Positions 26,268-36,795 of a stretch of 64,000 nt of DNA are shown here, piece by piece. Origin of the DNA: Nocardia cyriacigeorgica. GTDB taxonomy: Bacteria > Actinomycetota > Actinomycetes > Mycobacteriales > Mycobacteriaceae. The stretch's first letter is position 1, and every line of letters begins with the position of its first letter. The translations under genes were made by a program, and so were the position numbers. The notes under the pieces are model-generated. The model saw only the letters and a list, made by a program, of their open reading frames with translations, did not search any database and was not told the DNA's origin. The stretch covers positions 1 to 64,000 of the forward strand of contig NZ_JARWNX010000026.1 in assembly GCF_029868385.1 (NCBI RefSeq), written 5' to 3'.

Positions 26268-29200
26268 ATGCACGATGACGCCCGAACCACCGCACCCCGC
26301 GATACCGATATCGCCGTGGTCGGGATGGCGGTCAGGTTCCCGGAGGCCGCTGATCTGCGTGCTTTCCGCGCGAATCTCGCGGCGGGCCGGGATTCGGTGC
26401 GGCCGATGCCGCAGGCGCGGATCGCGGCGACCGGGATCGACCCGTCGGTCAACTATCTGCCCATGGGCCATCTCGACGATATCGAGCAGTTCGATCATCG
26501 GTTCTTTCAACTGTCGCGGCGTGAGGCCTCGGTGATCGATCCGCAGCAGCGGATCGCCTTGGTGCTCGCGCATCAGGCGATCGAGGATGCGGGGTACGCG
26601 ACCGGCACTCTCGCGGACTGCGATACCGCGGTGATCCTGAGCGCGACCCAGTCGAGTTATCACGCGGCGGCAGTCGATCCGGGTCCGTTGAGCATGCTCG
26701 GCAATGCGGGTTTCGCGGGTGCGGCGCGGATCGCGCATCTGCTCGGCCTCACCGGGCCCTGCTACAGCGTGGACAGCGGATGTAACAGCGCGCTGGTCGC
26801 GGTGCATCGCGCCTGCCGCGAATTGTCCTCCGGTGACGCCGAATACGCGCTGGCGGGCGGGGTGTCGGTGCGGGTGCACGGCACACCGGACTGGGGTGGC
26901 GGGCATTTCACCGAGATCGTGTCGCCGACGGGCCGGGTGCGGGCGTTCGACGCCGATGCCGACGGCACGGTGGGCGGTGAGGGCGGCGCGGTGCTGCTGC
27001 TCACCACCGTGGCCCGCGCCAGGGCCGACCGGGCACCGGTCTACGCGGTGATCCGTGGCAGCGCCACCCGGCACAACGGGCATGCCGCCGCCACCATCTC
27101 CACCCCGAGCGCCACCGCGCAGGCGCAGGTCATCGCGAAGGCGTGGGCCGATGCCGGGCTGAATCCCGCCACCGCCGGATATCTGGAGACGCACGGTTCG
27201 GGCACCCGCCTCGGCGACGCCGTCGAATTGGAGGGCATCACCAGAGCTTTCGCCACCACCGCACCGCTGCCGATCGGCTCGGTGAAGACGAATATCGGCC
27301 ACCTCGATCACGCCTCCGGCATCGCCGGGCTGGTCAAGACAGTTCTGAGCGTCGCGGACGCGCAACTGTATCCGTCCCTGCATTTCACCCACGCGACCGG
27401 CGGCATGGATCTCACCGCCGCCGGTATCGAGGTACTGACCACGCACCGAGCGTGGACCGGGCACACAGAACGCGTCGCCGGTGTCAGCGCATTCAGCCTG
27501 GGCGGCAGCATCGCCCACTGCGTCGTCGCACAGGCACCGGCCGCGCTGGAGGTGTCGCCGGAACATCCAGGCGCACGGGAAGATCGAACCGGCACCGATC
27601 GAACTGCCCGGCTCGCCGCGCGGGAGGCTGGGTCCGACGCCGGGCAACCCGCCCGACTCGGCGCGCACGAGCACCTGACCGGCCGCACACCCCAACCCGA
27701 TGTGCGGGAACACTCCACTCACTCCGGGCGCACCCCCCGGCTGGTGGGTGTGTCCGCGCGCAGCCCGCTGGCATTGCGGAGGCTGTGCGCGGAACTGGCC
27801 GAAGCGCTCGATGATCCGGCGGCACCGGTGCTCGACGACCTCGCCCGCACACTGACGGTCGGGCGCACGCACTACGACCATCGCATCGCCCTGATCGCCG
27901 ACAGCACACCGGAACTCGCGCGGGCGCTGGTGTCGGCGGCGGTGCCCGAATCCTCGGTCGGGCCGCAGCCGAAGGTGGTGCTGCTGCTCTCCCCCGACGC
28001 CGTTCCCGACGCGGGCGAATCCGCACCACTCCCGCCGCAGCTGCCCGCCACGGGCCGTACCGCCGACGTATTGGCGGGGCAGCTCGCGGTTCATGACCGA
28101 TTGCGGAGCGGTGGAGTCGAGGTCGCCGCGATGCTCAGCGCGGGGTCCTCGCGTTTCCTGTCCCGCTATCTCCTCGGCTCACCCGACCCGGTGACCACCG
28201 ACGATCTGGCCGTCGCGCCGACGGTGGATGCCGAACGCCTCGTGCAGGCCGCGCGGACCCTGCTGGCCGAGGGGCCGGTCGTGTTCATCGAACCGAGTGC
28301 GGGCGGCAAGCTCGGCGCACTGCTGGCCGAGTCGGTGCCGGAAGCCGATATCTGCACCGGCGGACTGCTCGACCTGCTCGGCGGACTCTACCGGCGCGGC
28401 GTCGACCTCGACTGGCAGGCGATCGCACCGGATGATGCCCGGCGGGTCCGGCTGCCCGGCCATCCACTGTTGGAAACCCGCTGCTGGGTGGACCTCCCGT
28501 CCTACGCACCCGCCCCACAGCCCGCCGCTCCCACCTCCACGGGACCTGACCCCGCAGACCCGGTGCAGTGGTTGCGCGCGACCCTGCGCGACCTGCTGCA
28601 CAGCGATGACGATATCGATGCCGACGCCGACTATTTCGAGATCGGCGGCAATTCGATCATCGCGGTCCAGCTCGTGGACCGGGTCGAGGAGAACTACGGG
28701 TTCCGGCCGAAACTGCTCGATGTCTATGAACATCCGACGCTCGCCGAATTCGCGCAGCTGCTGTCGGGCCCGCGCGAACACGCGACCGAACCCGCGATAC
28801 GGGAACCGGTGCCCGCGCTGGTGGCGCATGACGAGCCGGTCATGTCGTCGGGGCAGGAACGCATGTGGTTCCACCACCAGCTCGACCCCATGACCACGCT
28901 GTACAACTATCCGGTGGTGCAGCTGCTGCGCGGACCGATCGATATCGACGCCCTGCACGGCACGTTCGAGGATCTGGCCGACCGGCACGAAACCCTGCGC
29001 TACAACTTCGCCGAACAGGACGGCGCGCCGGTGCTGCGGATCCGGCCACGGCTCGGCGAGTTCTTCCGGCGGGTGGATCTGAGCGGTGAACCCGACGCCA
29101 TGGCCGTCGCGCGTGAGCTGGTGCTCGACCATGCCAAGGCGCGGTTCGACCTCGGCGCGGACCCGCTGGTGCGGGTGCTGGTGCTGACGTTGGGGCCGGA

Positions 29201-30923
29201 CCTGCATGTGTTGCAGCTGACCTGCCATCACGCCGTCACCGATGGTGCGACACCGCTGATCCTGAGCCGTCAGCTGCCGGAACTGTATGCCGCGCGGCGC
29301 GAGGGCCGTCCGCATCGGCTGGCGCCGCTGCCGATCCGCTACCGCGATTACGCGGCCTGGCATCGCAAGCTCATGGCCGGATCGGCTCTGGATCATGAAT
29401 TGGCCTATTGGACCGAGCGGCTCGCCGACGCTCCGGTACTGAATCTGCCCACCGATTTCCCGCGTCCGGCGCGCAAGACCTTCGTGGGCGATCTGTATCC
29501 GTTCGTGCTGCCCGGCGATCTGGCGGCGCGGCTGCGGGCGCTCGGTCAACGGCATTCGGTATCGCTGTTCGTGGTGTTGCTGACAGGCCTGTATCTGACG
29601 CTGGCCCGGCACAGCGGACAACGCGACATCGTGATCGGCACCCCCACCACCGGGCGTGGCCGCCGCGAATTCGAGGATCTGATCGGCTATTTCAACAGCA
29701 CCGTAGCCCTGCGCACCGATTTCGCGGGCGATCGGGAGCTGCCGCAGCTGCTGGAGCGGGTCCGTTCCGTTGTGCTCGGGGCGTTGGAGCATCAGGAGAT
29801 CCCGTTCGATCGGGTCGTCAACGCCCTGGTCGATCAGCGTGACCTGTCGCGTACACCGCTGTTCGATGTGCTCTACATCCATCAGGTGACACCGCGCGTC
29901 GACCGCGTCGACGGTGCCGCGACCGAACTGTTCGATATCGAGCATTCGGCCGGTAACGAGTTCGGCGGATTGCCGACGGGCACCGCGAAATTCGATCTGA
30001 CGCTGGTGACCTACGAGTTCACCGACGGCGTCGACCAGGACATGGGTGCGTGCCTGGAGTTCAGTACGGAACTGTTCACCCGGCAGACGGTGGCGCGGGT
30101 CGCGCAGGATCTGCTCGGCATCCTCGCGACCATGGCCGATGGGATCGACGGATCGCCGTCGGTGGACGAACTGGTGGCCGGGCCGCAGACGGCGGCGACG
30201 CTGGTGCCGACGGATCGGCCGCGTACCGCCGACCGCTCCTACACCCTCGATATCGTCTCCGAACCGGTCGCCGGCAGATTCGCGGACCGGATCGGCGATG
30301 AATCCGCGGCGACCGGTATCGACGCCGAGGTGCTCGCCGCATGGACGGTGCTGCTGGCCTGGTACACGGGCGAGGATGTGCTCCACCTCGGCCTCGGATC
30401 GGCGGACGTCCCGATGCCCGCCTCCATCGAGTTGACCGAGGACACCACGTGGACCGATCTGGTCGACCGGACCCGCCATATCCGCACTGCCGCAAACCCG
30501 TCGGATGACCGGGCGAACTCCACCGATACATCGGCGACCCGCACGTCATCGGGCACCAGCGCACGCAGTCCCGAATCGAGCGCCGCGGTTGCGGTGCGCT
30601 ATCTCGGATCGGTGACCGGCGATCAACCGCCGGAGGATGACCGGCGTCTCGACCACGCCACCGCGGGCACGCCGGGCACTCGGACGAGCGGCCAGCAAGC
30701 TGCGATCCCGGCCACCACCGAACTAGCGGTGTCGTGGACCGCGACCGGCCAAGGCGCCCTCACCGTGCACCTGCATTACGCCACCGAACTGTTCGACCCC
30801 GATTCGGCCCGCACCATGCTCGGCGAGCTGCGACGACTGCTCATCGCGCTCCCCGAACAGCCGTCGGAGCCCGTGCACGACACCGCCGCCGCGGCGATCG
30901 AGGAATTGGAGATGATCCGATGA
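26268..30923 (+). CDS. Hybrid PKS-NRPS protein: KS - decayed AT - ACP - C - C-like remnant
   Basis: A 1551-residue assembly-line protein. The KS domain (about 15-420) keeps its cysteine (VDSGCNSAL, near 170) and both histidines (ETHGSGT near 309, NIGHLDHASG near 344). About residues 490-700 align in order with an AT domain, from an N-terminal VGVSARSPLALRRL linker to the closing PVVFIEPSAGG and GGLYRRGVDLDW, but the GHSxGE active site and most of the body are gone. An ACP (YFEIGGNSII, near 789) is followed by a C domain (850-1285) with intact CHHAVTDGA. The last 250 residues look like a partial C-domain lobe split by low-complexity sequence. The KS probably uses an extender delivered by the free ACP. 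Start ATG with AGGAGG at 26257. Confidence 0.88.
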   Translation: MHDDARTTAPRDTDIAVVGMAVRFPEAADLRAFRANLAAGRDSVRPMPQARIAATGIDPSVNYLPMGHLDDIEQFDHRFFQLSRREASVIDPQQRIALVLAHQAIEDAGYATGTLADCDTAVILSATQSSYHAAAVDPGPLSMLGNAGFAGAARIAHLLGLTGPCYSVDSGCNSALVAVHRACRELSSGDAEYALAGGVSVRVHGTPDWGGGHFTEIVSPTGRVRAFDADADGTVGGEGGAVLLLTTVARARADRAPVYAVIRGSATRHNGHAAATISTPSATAQAQVIAKAWADAGLNPATAGYLETHGSGTRLGDAVELEGITRAFATTAPLPIGSVKTNIGHLDHASGIAGLVKTVLSVADAQLYPSLHFTHATGGMDLTAAGIEVLTTHRAWTGHTERVAGVSAFSLGGSIAHCVVAQAPAALEVSPEHPGAREDRTGTDRTARLAAREAGSDAGQPARLGAHEHLTGRTPQPDVREHSTHSGRTPRLVGVSARSPLALRRLCAELAEALDDPAAPVLDDLARTLTVGRTHYDHRIALIADSTPELARALVSAAVPESSVGPQPKVVLLLSPDAVPDAGESAPLPPQLPATGRTADVLAGQLAVHDRLRSGGVEVAAMLSAGSSRFLSRYLLGSPDPVTTDDLAVAPTVDAERLVQAARTLLAEGPVVFIEPSAGGKLGALLAESVPEADICTGGLLDLLGGLYRRGVDLDWQAIAPDDARRVRLPGHPLLETRCWVDLPSYAPAPQPAAPTSTGPDPADPVQWLRATLRDLLHSDDDIDADADYFEIGGNSIIAVQLVDRVEENYGFRPKLLDVYEHPTLAEFAQLLSGPREHATEPAIREPVPALVAHDEPVMSSGQERMWFHHQLDPMTTLYNYPVVQLLRGPIDIDALHGTFEDLADRHETLRYNFAEQDGAPVLRIRPRLGEFFRRVDLSGEPDAMAVARELVLDHAKARFDLGADPLVRVLVLTLGPDLHVLQLTCHHAVTDGATPLILSRQLPELYAARREGRPHRLAPLPIRYRDYAAWHRKLMAGSALDHELAYWTERLADAPVLNLPTDFPRPARKTFVGDLYPFVLPGDLAARLRALGQRHSVSLFVVLLTGLYLTLARHSGQRDIVIGTPTTGRGRREFEDLIGYFNSTVALRTDFAGDRELPQLLERVRSVVLGALEHQEIPFDRVVNALVDQRDLSRTPLFDVLYIHQVTPRVDRVDGAATELFDIEHSAGNEFGGLPTGTAKFDLTLVTYEFTDGVDQDMGACLEFSTELFTRQTVARVAQDLLGILATMADGIDGSPSVDELVAGPQTAATLVPTDRPRTADRSYTLDIVSEPVAGRFADRIGDESAATGIDAEVLAAWTVLLAWYTGEDVLHLGLGSADVPMPASIELTEDTTWTDLVDRTRHIRTAANPSDDRANSTDTSATRTSSGTSARSPESSAAVAVRYLGSVTGDQPPEDDRRLDHATAGTPGTRTSGQQAAIPATTELAVSWTATGQGALTVHLHYATELFDPDSARTMLGELRRLLIALPEQPSEPVHDTAAAAIEELEMIR

Positions 30924-31774
30924 GCAGCGAACGGCAGGTCGGTGTGGTCGGCGCGGGCACCATGGGCACCGGAATCGCGCAGTGCCTGGCCCAGGCCGGT
31001 GTGCCCGTGGTGCTGGTGGACACCGATCCCGAGGCCATCGCGCGCGCTCGTCGGGGGCTGCGGTCGGCGCTGCGGTTGAGCGTGCTGCTCGGTCGCGGTT
31101 CCGGTGCGGCGAACCTCGACGAGATCGTCGGCCGCATCCGATGGTCCGAGCAGCTGGACGCACTGAGCGAATGCACCTTCGTGATCGAATCGGTCACCGA
31201 GCGCATCGAACTCAAGGCCGAGATCTTCGCCGAGCTCGACCGCGTGTGCCCCGCCGACACCGTGTTCGCCTCCGGCACCTCGGCCATTCCGATCACGAAC
31301 CTGGCCGCCGACACCACCCGACCGGATCGGATGCTCGGCCTGCACTTCATGAATCCGGCGCCGCTGACCGAGGTGGTTGAGGTCGTCAGCACCACCGAGA
31401 CCTCCCCGGACAGCCTGCACCGGGCGCTGAGCCTGCTCGACACACTCGGCAAGAAGGGCATCGTGGTCGGCGACGGGCCGGGATTCGTCATCAACCGGGT
31501 GCTGATGCTGTGCATCGCCGAGGCGGGCGCCGTACTGGACACCGGTACCGATCCCGAGACGGTGGATGCCCTGTTCGAGGGATGCCTCGGCCATCGTATG
31601 GGCCCGCTGCGCACCGCCGACCTCATCGGCCTGGACAACGTCCTCGACACCTTGATCGTCCTGCGCACCACTACCGGCGATGATCGCTACCGCATCCCGT
31701 CGGCGCTCACCGAGCTGGTCGGCGCGGGGCATCACGGGCGCAAGACCGGAAAGGGATTCCATGAATACCCGTGA
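30920..31774 (+). CDS. 3-hydroxyacyl-CoA dehydrogenase, FkbK/ZmaG type
   Basis: A 284-residue NAD-dependent dehydrogenase. The Rossmann motif GAGTMGTGIAQ lies at residues 11-21. The catalytic region GLHFMNPAPLTEVVEVV (histidine near 137) and the C-terminal domain KGIVVGDGPGFVINRV are complete. In the FkbK role it oxidises the primary alcohol of glyceryl-ACP to the aldehyde before the FkbI-like enzyme acts. It overlaps the KS gene by four bases and the next NRPS gene by 14 bases, placing it firmly in the operon. Confidence 0.9.
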   Translation: MSSERQVGVVGAGTMGTGIAQCLAQAGVPVVLVDTDPEAIARARRGLRSALRLSVLLGRGSGAANLDEIVGRIRWSEQLDALSECTFVIESVTERIELKAEIFAELDRVCPADTVFASGTSAIPITNLAADTTRPDRMLGLHFMNPAPLTEVVEVVSTTETSPDSLHRALSLLDTLGKKGIVVGDGPGFVINRVLMLCIAEAGAVLDTGTDPETVDALFEGCLGHRMGPLRTADLIGLDNVLDTLIVLRTTTGDDRYRIPSALTELVGAGHHGRKTGKGFHEYP

Positions 31775-34700
31775 AGCCGTGCTGGATTCGATGATCCAGG
31801 ACGCGGTGATCCTGCCCGACTCCGGCGGCCTCGGCAGGCTGGCGCGGCGCAGCGGTGGCGGTGCGGCGGCGGTGGTGCTCGCCGCGCTGGCGGTGCACGC
31901 GCATCGGCGCGCGGGGGCGCGCACCGTCACGGTCGGGTTGCGGACGGGGATGGCGGTCCTGCCGGTCGAGGTGAACGTGTCGTCGTACTCGGATTTCGAG
32001 ACCCTCACCAAGCGGGTGGGCGCTCGGCTGCGGCGGGCACGCCGGACACCGGCTGCCGCGCCGCAAGAACAGCCGACGCTGGTCGCGGCGGCGCAGGACA
32101 GCGGTTGGCGGGTCGAGCTGCCCGAATCCGAGCAGCCGGGTTTGGTTCGGTTGTTCACCGAGCTGACCGCGCGGCCGTCGCAACCGGTCGGCCGCGCCGA
32201 CCTCATCGGACCGGACGAGTACGAGGAGCTGATCCACCGCTACAACGCCACCGCACACGATATCGATGCGGCGGCGACGATCACCAGCGGATTCGAGGCC
32301 GTGGTTGCCCGCACACCGGAGGCGACCGCGTTGGTCTGCGGCGAAGAATCGCTCACCTATGCCGAACTCGACGCCCGCGCCGATCGCCTCGCCCGCGTCC
32401 TGATCGACCACGGGGTGCGCCGGGAGAGCGTGGTCGGGCTGGCCATGGCGCGTTCGGTCGAGGCGATCGTCGCCGTCTACGCGGTATTGAAGGCGGGCGG
32501 TGCGTACCTGCCGCTGGACCCGGGCCATCCGGCCGAGCGGACCGCCAGGATGCTGACGGTGGCGCGGCCGCGCTGCGTACTGACCACCCGCAGGGACGGG
32601 TTCACGCATCAGGACACACTCGTGCTGCACGTCGAGGAGCTGGCCGCCGACGATTCGCGGTCGACCGATTCGCTGCCCTCGTCCGCGGAGTACGACGGCC
32701 CGCCACGCCCGGACAACCTCGCCTACCTGCTGTTCACCTCCGGGTCGACCGGCACCCCCAAAGGGGTCGGCGTCACGCACGCGGCGCTGGTCAACCATCT
32801 GGCCTGGATGACCGAGCATCACGGCCTCGACCACACCGACGCGGTGCTCCAGAAGACGCCGACCACCTTCGACGTGTCGATCTGGGAACTGCTGTGGCCC
32901 TTGCAGATCGGCGCGCGCCTCGTCATCGCGCCGACCGAGGCGAACACCGACCCGGAGCTGGTGGCGCGCTTGATCGCCGAGCAGGGCGTGACGACGGTCC
33001 AGTTCGTGCCCGCACTGCTGAGCAGCCATCTCAATGCCGCCACGCTGCCGCCGGGACTGCGACGGGTACTGATGATCGGTGAGACGCTCACCCCGCAGCT
33101 GGCGCACCGCTTCGCCGCCGCCTGCCCCGCGCGGTTGCACAATCTCTACGGGCCCACCGAGGCGACCGGGGCCGTCACCGGCCATCGGGTGCCCGCCGGT
33201 CTGCCTTCACGGATTCCGATCGGCACGCCGGGCTGGAACACCCGCGTCTATGTGCTCGACGCGGGTCTGCGGCCGGTGCCGCGCGGTGTCGCGGGCGAAC
33301 TGTATCTGGCCGGACCGCAGCTGGCGCGCGGATATCACGGCGATCCGGCGCGGACAGCGGCACAGTTCGTGACCGATCCGTTCGAGCGGGGCGCTCGGAT
33401 GTACCGCACCGGCGATATCGTGCGGTGGGATCCGGCAGCGGAGGTGCTCGACTACATCGGCCGCGCCGATTTCCAGATCAAACGTCACGGTGTGCGTATC
33501 GAACCCGGTGAGATCGAAGCCGTCCTCGCCGATTGCGCGGCGGTGGCGCAGGCCGTCGTCGTCCAGCGCGGTGACGGCAGGCTCGCCGCCTACGTCGTCG
33601 CGGTGACGGGGCGTGCATGCACTGAATCGGTGCTGCGGGAACAGCTTTCCCATCGGCTGCCCGCCGCCATGCTGCCCGACGATATCGTGGTGCTCGCGGC
33701 CCTGCCGACCACCTCGGCGGGCAAAGTGGACCGGGCGGCATTGCCAGCACCAGCCGCACCGGCGACCCCGTACCGTGCGCCGTCGGGAGCGATCGAGGAG
33801 ACCATCGCCGCGGTCTACGCCGAGGTGCTCGGCCGGGACCGGATCGGTGCCGAGGAATCGTTCTTCGCGCTCGGCGGTGACAGCGTCATGTCGATTCTGC
33901 TGGTGTCGCGGGCCAAATCGCGCGGGGTGTGGTTCACCGCGCAGCAGGTGTTCGAACAGCGCACCGTGGCCGGGCTGGCCCGCATCGCGACGACCGGCGC
34001 CGAAACTCCGGCCGCGCCGGCGGAACTGCCTGGCGGTGGCGTCGGCGAGCTTCCGGTGACTCCGGCCATCGGATTCGGGCTGTGGCTCGCCGAATCCGGG
34101 GCAGGCGGATTCGATCGTTTCGCGCAGCCGATGGTGCTGACACTGCCCGTCGGCGTCGACCGCACCGGTCTGTCCGCGGTGCTCGCCGCCGTGCTCGAAC
34201 GGCACGATATGTTGCGGGCGCGGCTGTATCGAGATGCCAGCGGGCAATGGCGGCTGTTCGCCGACCCCGCGAGCGTCGTCGACCTCGATGCGCTGCTCGA
34301 GCGGATCGAGTTCCCCGCGACCGCCGATGACCGTGCGCTGGCCGACCTCACCGCGGCCGCTGTCGACACCGCGTTCGACGGTCTGGCACCGGCCGAGGGG
34401 CGTGTGGTGCGCTGCGTCTGGCTCGAACCGGATCGACCCGACCGTGCCGGGCGTCTCGTGCTGGCTATCCATCACATCGCCGTGGACGGGGTGTCCTGGC
34501 GCATCCTGATCCCGGATTTCCTCACCGCCTGGGCGCAGTACACCGACGGCCGTCGACCGGCGCTGCCCGCGGCGGGAACCTCGATGCGGCGATGGACACA
34601 CACCCTGCATGAACAGGCCCACCACGCCTCGCGTATCGCCGAACTGCCGCGCTGGCGCGAGATACTCGATGGTCCCGATCCGCTGCTGGGCGATCGTCGG

Positions 34701-36788
34701 CTCGATCCGATGGTGGATATCGCCGCGAGGGTGCGGCGGGTGCGGATCGAATCGGACCGCGAGACCACCGCGGCGGTGCTGTCGATGCTGCCCGAGCGCT
34801 ACCACACCAGCGCCAATGTGGTGCTGCTGACAGCTCTCGCGCTGGCCGTGACGCGGTGGCGCGCCCAGCTCGGGCGGCCGTCGGCGTCCACGCTGGTCCG
34901 GCTGGAATCGCATGGCCGGGAGGCGGATCTGGCGCCCGGCGCGGACCTCTCGCATACCGTCGGCTGGTTCACCGCGATCTTCCCGTGCCGGTTCGATCTG
35001 TCCGACATCGATGTCGATGCCGCCTTCACCGGTGGCGCCCCGCTCGACGCGGCTCTGAAAACCGTGAAGGAACAGCTGGTTTCGGTGCCGGGTTCGGGGA
35101 TCGGCTATGGATTGCTCCGCTATATGAACAGTGAGACCGCACGCTCGCTGCCCGCCGAACCGGGACAGATCGCCTTCACCTATCTGGGCGCGGTGAGCGC
35201 TGCCCACGACACCGCATGGCTGCCCGCGACCGATCCCACCGCGACACCGCATCCCGGTGATCCGCACCTGCCCGCTGCGGCGGCCGTATCGATCGACGCG
35301 CTGGTGGTCGACGGACAGCTCAGCACCGGGTTCTCCGCCCCGGACACCCTGCTCGACGCACCGGCGGTGGGTGCGCTGACCGAGCTGTGGGCCGAGGCGC
35401 TGACAGCGCTCGCCGCGCACAGCCGCGACCGCGCGGCCGGTGGACGAACGCCTTCGGACTTTCCGCTGGTCACGCCGTCGCAGCGGGATATCGACCGGTG
35501 GGAGGCGACATACCCCGGCCTGGTCGATATCTGGTCGCTCACCCCGATCCAGGAGAAGTTCGCCAGATACGCACTCGCCCACGCCGACGATATCGACGTC
35601 CACACCACCCACTTGCGGTTGGCGGGGACGGGCACGCTGGACGCCGCCCGACTGCGCGCCGCCGCCCGCGCGGTCGTCGACCGGCATCCGGGGTTGCGGG
35701 CCGCGTTCGAGACCGACAGCTCCGGCGGGCTGTGTCAGCTGGTGACCGTGCCGGTCGCCATCGACTGGCGCGAACTGGACCGGCGCGACGACGAGTCCGG
35801 GCTCGACGCCCTGCTGCACGATGAGCTGATCCGGCCGTTCGACCTCACTGCCGCACCGCTGATCCGATTCCTGCTGATCCGGGTGGTCGAGGGCTGGCGG
35901 TTCGTGGTGACCAGCCATCGCCTGCTCATCGACGGCTGGTCGGTGCCGGTACTGATCGGTGACCTGTGGTCCGCTTACACCGGTGAAGCGGTGCGACCCG
36001 TCGCCGGTTCGTATCGGACGTTCCTGGAGTGGCGGGCGAGGCAGGATCGGGACGCGGCCGCGACGGCCTGGCGTGATGCGCTCGCCGGGGTGGGCCCGGC
36101 CGCGCTGCTCGCCGCGCCCGGCGCGGTACCCGCCGATCCGGCGACGCCGCCCGTCGAACATCGGCTCCGGCTGTCGGAGCAGGACACTCGTGGGCTGTCC
36201 CGGTTGGCGACCGATGCCGGAGTCACCGTCAATACCGTCCTGCAATGTGCGTGGGCGCTGGTGCTCGGGCGGTTGACGGGGCGGCGCGATGTGGTGTTCG
36301 GGACGGTGGTGTCGGGGCGGCCCGCGGAGGTGCCCGGCGTCGAGGCGATGGTCGGCTCGTTCATCAATACGGTGCCGGTGCGGGTCCGGTGGGAGGACCG
36401 TGCGGCGGTGCGCGCGCTGCTCACCGGACATCAGGACGCGCAGGCCGCGCTGGTCGACCACCAGTACCTCGGCCTGGCCGAGATCGAGGAATCGACGGGT
36501 GTCGCGGTGCGTGAGCTGTTCGACACGCTGCTGGTCTTCGAGTCCTATCCGGCGGATTACGAGAACCTGCTGGCAGCAGCCGAATTCGACGGTATGGCGA
36601 TCACCGGATTCGAATCCGAGGAGATCACCCTGTTCCCGCTGACCGTCACCGCATGGCCGGGCACGCGACTGCATCTGCGCATCGATCGGCACCGGGACCT
36701 GGTGGGCGACAGCCTGATCCAGCAGGTCATCACCGAATTGCACGACGTGCTCGGCATGCTCGCACGCGGCGAAACCTTCGAACGGTAG
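31761..36788 (+). CDS. Nonribosomal peptide synthetase: (partial C) - A - PCP - E - C
   Basis: A 1675-residue NRPS. Residues 1-160 resemble a C-domain C-terminal lobe without HHxxxDG. The A domain (about 165-660) has LLFTSGSTGTPKG, NLYGPTEATG, YRTGDIV and TSAGKVD; pocket residues read D-V-W-Q-L-I-L-G-A, which I cannot match confidently to an amino acid. The PCP motif is FFALGGDSVMS (near 703). An epimerisation domain follows (745-1195) with HHIAVDGVSW, GWFTAIFP, GYGLLRYM and FTYLGA, so the residue should become D-configured. The final C domain (1245-1675) reads SHRLLIDGW: the first histidine is serine, the catalytic second one is kept. The start ATG lies inside the previous gene. The following NRPS also starts with a C domain, so two C domains meet at the junction. 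Confidence 0.9.
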   Translation: MNTREAVLDSMIQDAVILPDSGGLGRLARRSGGGAAAVVLAALAVHAHRRAGARTVTVGLRTGMAVLPVEVNVSSYSDFETLTKRVGARLRRARRTPAAAPQEQPTLVAAAQDSGWRVELPESEQPGLVRLFTELTARPSQPVGRADLIGPDEYEELIHRYNATAHDIDAAATITSGFEAVVARTPEATALVCGEESLTYAELDARADRLARVLIDHGVRRESVVGLAMARSVEAIVAVYAVLKAGGAYLPLDPGHPAERTARMLTVARPRCVLTTRRDGFTHQDTLVLHVEELAADDSRSTDSLPSSAEYDGPPRPDNLAYLLFTSGSTGTPKGVGVTHAALVNHLAWMTEHHGLDHTDAVLQKTPTTFDVSIWELLWPLQIGARLVIAPTEANTDPELVARLIAEQGVTTVQFVPALLSSHLNAATLPPGLRRVLMIGETLTPQLAHRFAAACPARLHNLYGPTEATGAVTGHRVPAGLPSRIPIGTPGWNTRVYVLDAGLRPVPRGVAGELYLAGPQLARGYHGDPARTAAQFVTDPFERGARMYRTGDIVRWDPAAEVLDYIGRADFQIKRHGVRIEPGEIEAVLADCAAVAQAVVVQRGDGRLAAYVVAVTGRACTESVLREQLSHRLPAAMLPDDIVVLAALPTTSAGKVDRAALPAPAAPATPYRAPSGAIEETIAAVYAEVLGRDRIGAEESFFALGGDSVMSILLVSRAKSRGVWFTAQQVFEQRTVAGLARIATTGAETPAAPAELPGGGVGELPVTPAIGFGLWLAESGAGGFDRFAQPMVLTLPVGVDRTGLSAVLAAVLERHDMLRARLYRDASGQWRLFADPASVVDLDALLERIEFPATADDRALADLTAAAVDTAFDGLAPAEGRVVRCVWLEPDRPDRAGRLVLAIHHIAVDGVSWRILIPDFLTAWAQYTDGRRPALPAAGTSMRRWTHTLHEQAHHASRIAELPRWREILDGPDPLLGDRRLDPMVDIAARVRRVRIESDRETTAAVLSMLPERYHTSANVVLLTALALAVTRWRAQLGRPSASTLVRLESHGREADLAPGADLSHTVGWFTAIFPCRFDLSDIDVDAAFTGGAPLDAALKTVKEQLVSVPGSGIGYGLLRYMNSETARSLPAEPGQIAFTYLGAVSAAHDTAWLPATDPTATPHPGDPHLPAAAAVSIDALVVDGQLSTGFSAPDTLLDAPAVGALTELWAEALTALAAHSRDRAAGGRTPSDFPLVTPSQRDIDRWEATYPGLVDIWSLTPIQEKFARYALAHADDIDVHTTHLRLAGTGTLDAARLRAAARAVVDRHPGLRAAFETDSSGGLCQLVTVPVAIDWRELDRRDDESGLDALLHDELIRPFDLTAAPLIRFLLIRVVEGWRFVVTSHRLLIDGWSVPVLIGDLWSAYTGEAVRPVAGSYRTFLEWRARQDRDAAATAWRDALAGVGPAALLAAPGAVPADPATPPVEHRLRLSEQDTRGLSRLATDAGVTVNTVLQCAWALVLGRLTGRRDVVFGTVVSGRPAEVPGVEAMVGSFINTVPVRVRWEDRAAVRALLTGHQDAQAALVDHQYLGLAEIEESTGVAVRELFDTLLVFESYPADYENLLAAAEFDGMAITGFESEEITLFPLTVTAWPGTRLHLRIDRHRDLVGDSLIQQVITELHDVLGMLARGETFER

Positions 36789-36795
36789 GGGCATC

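Noticed and set aside
28179..30479. 766-codon minus-strand frame across the KS-C protein
   Set aside because: Shadow of the KS-ACP-C coding frame, with no domain.
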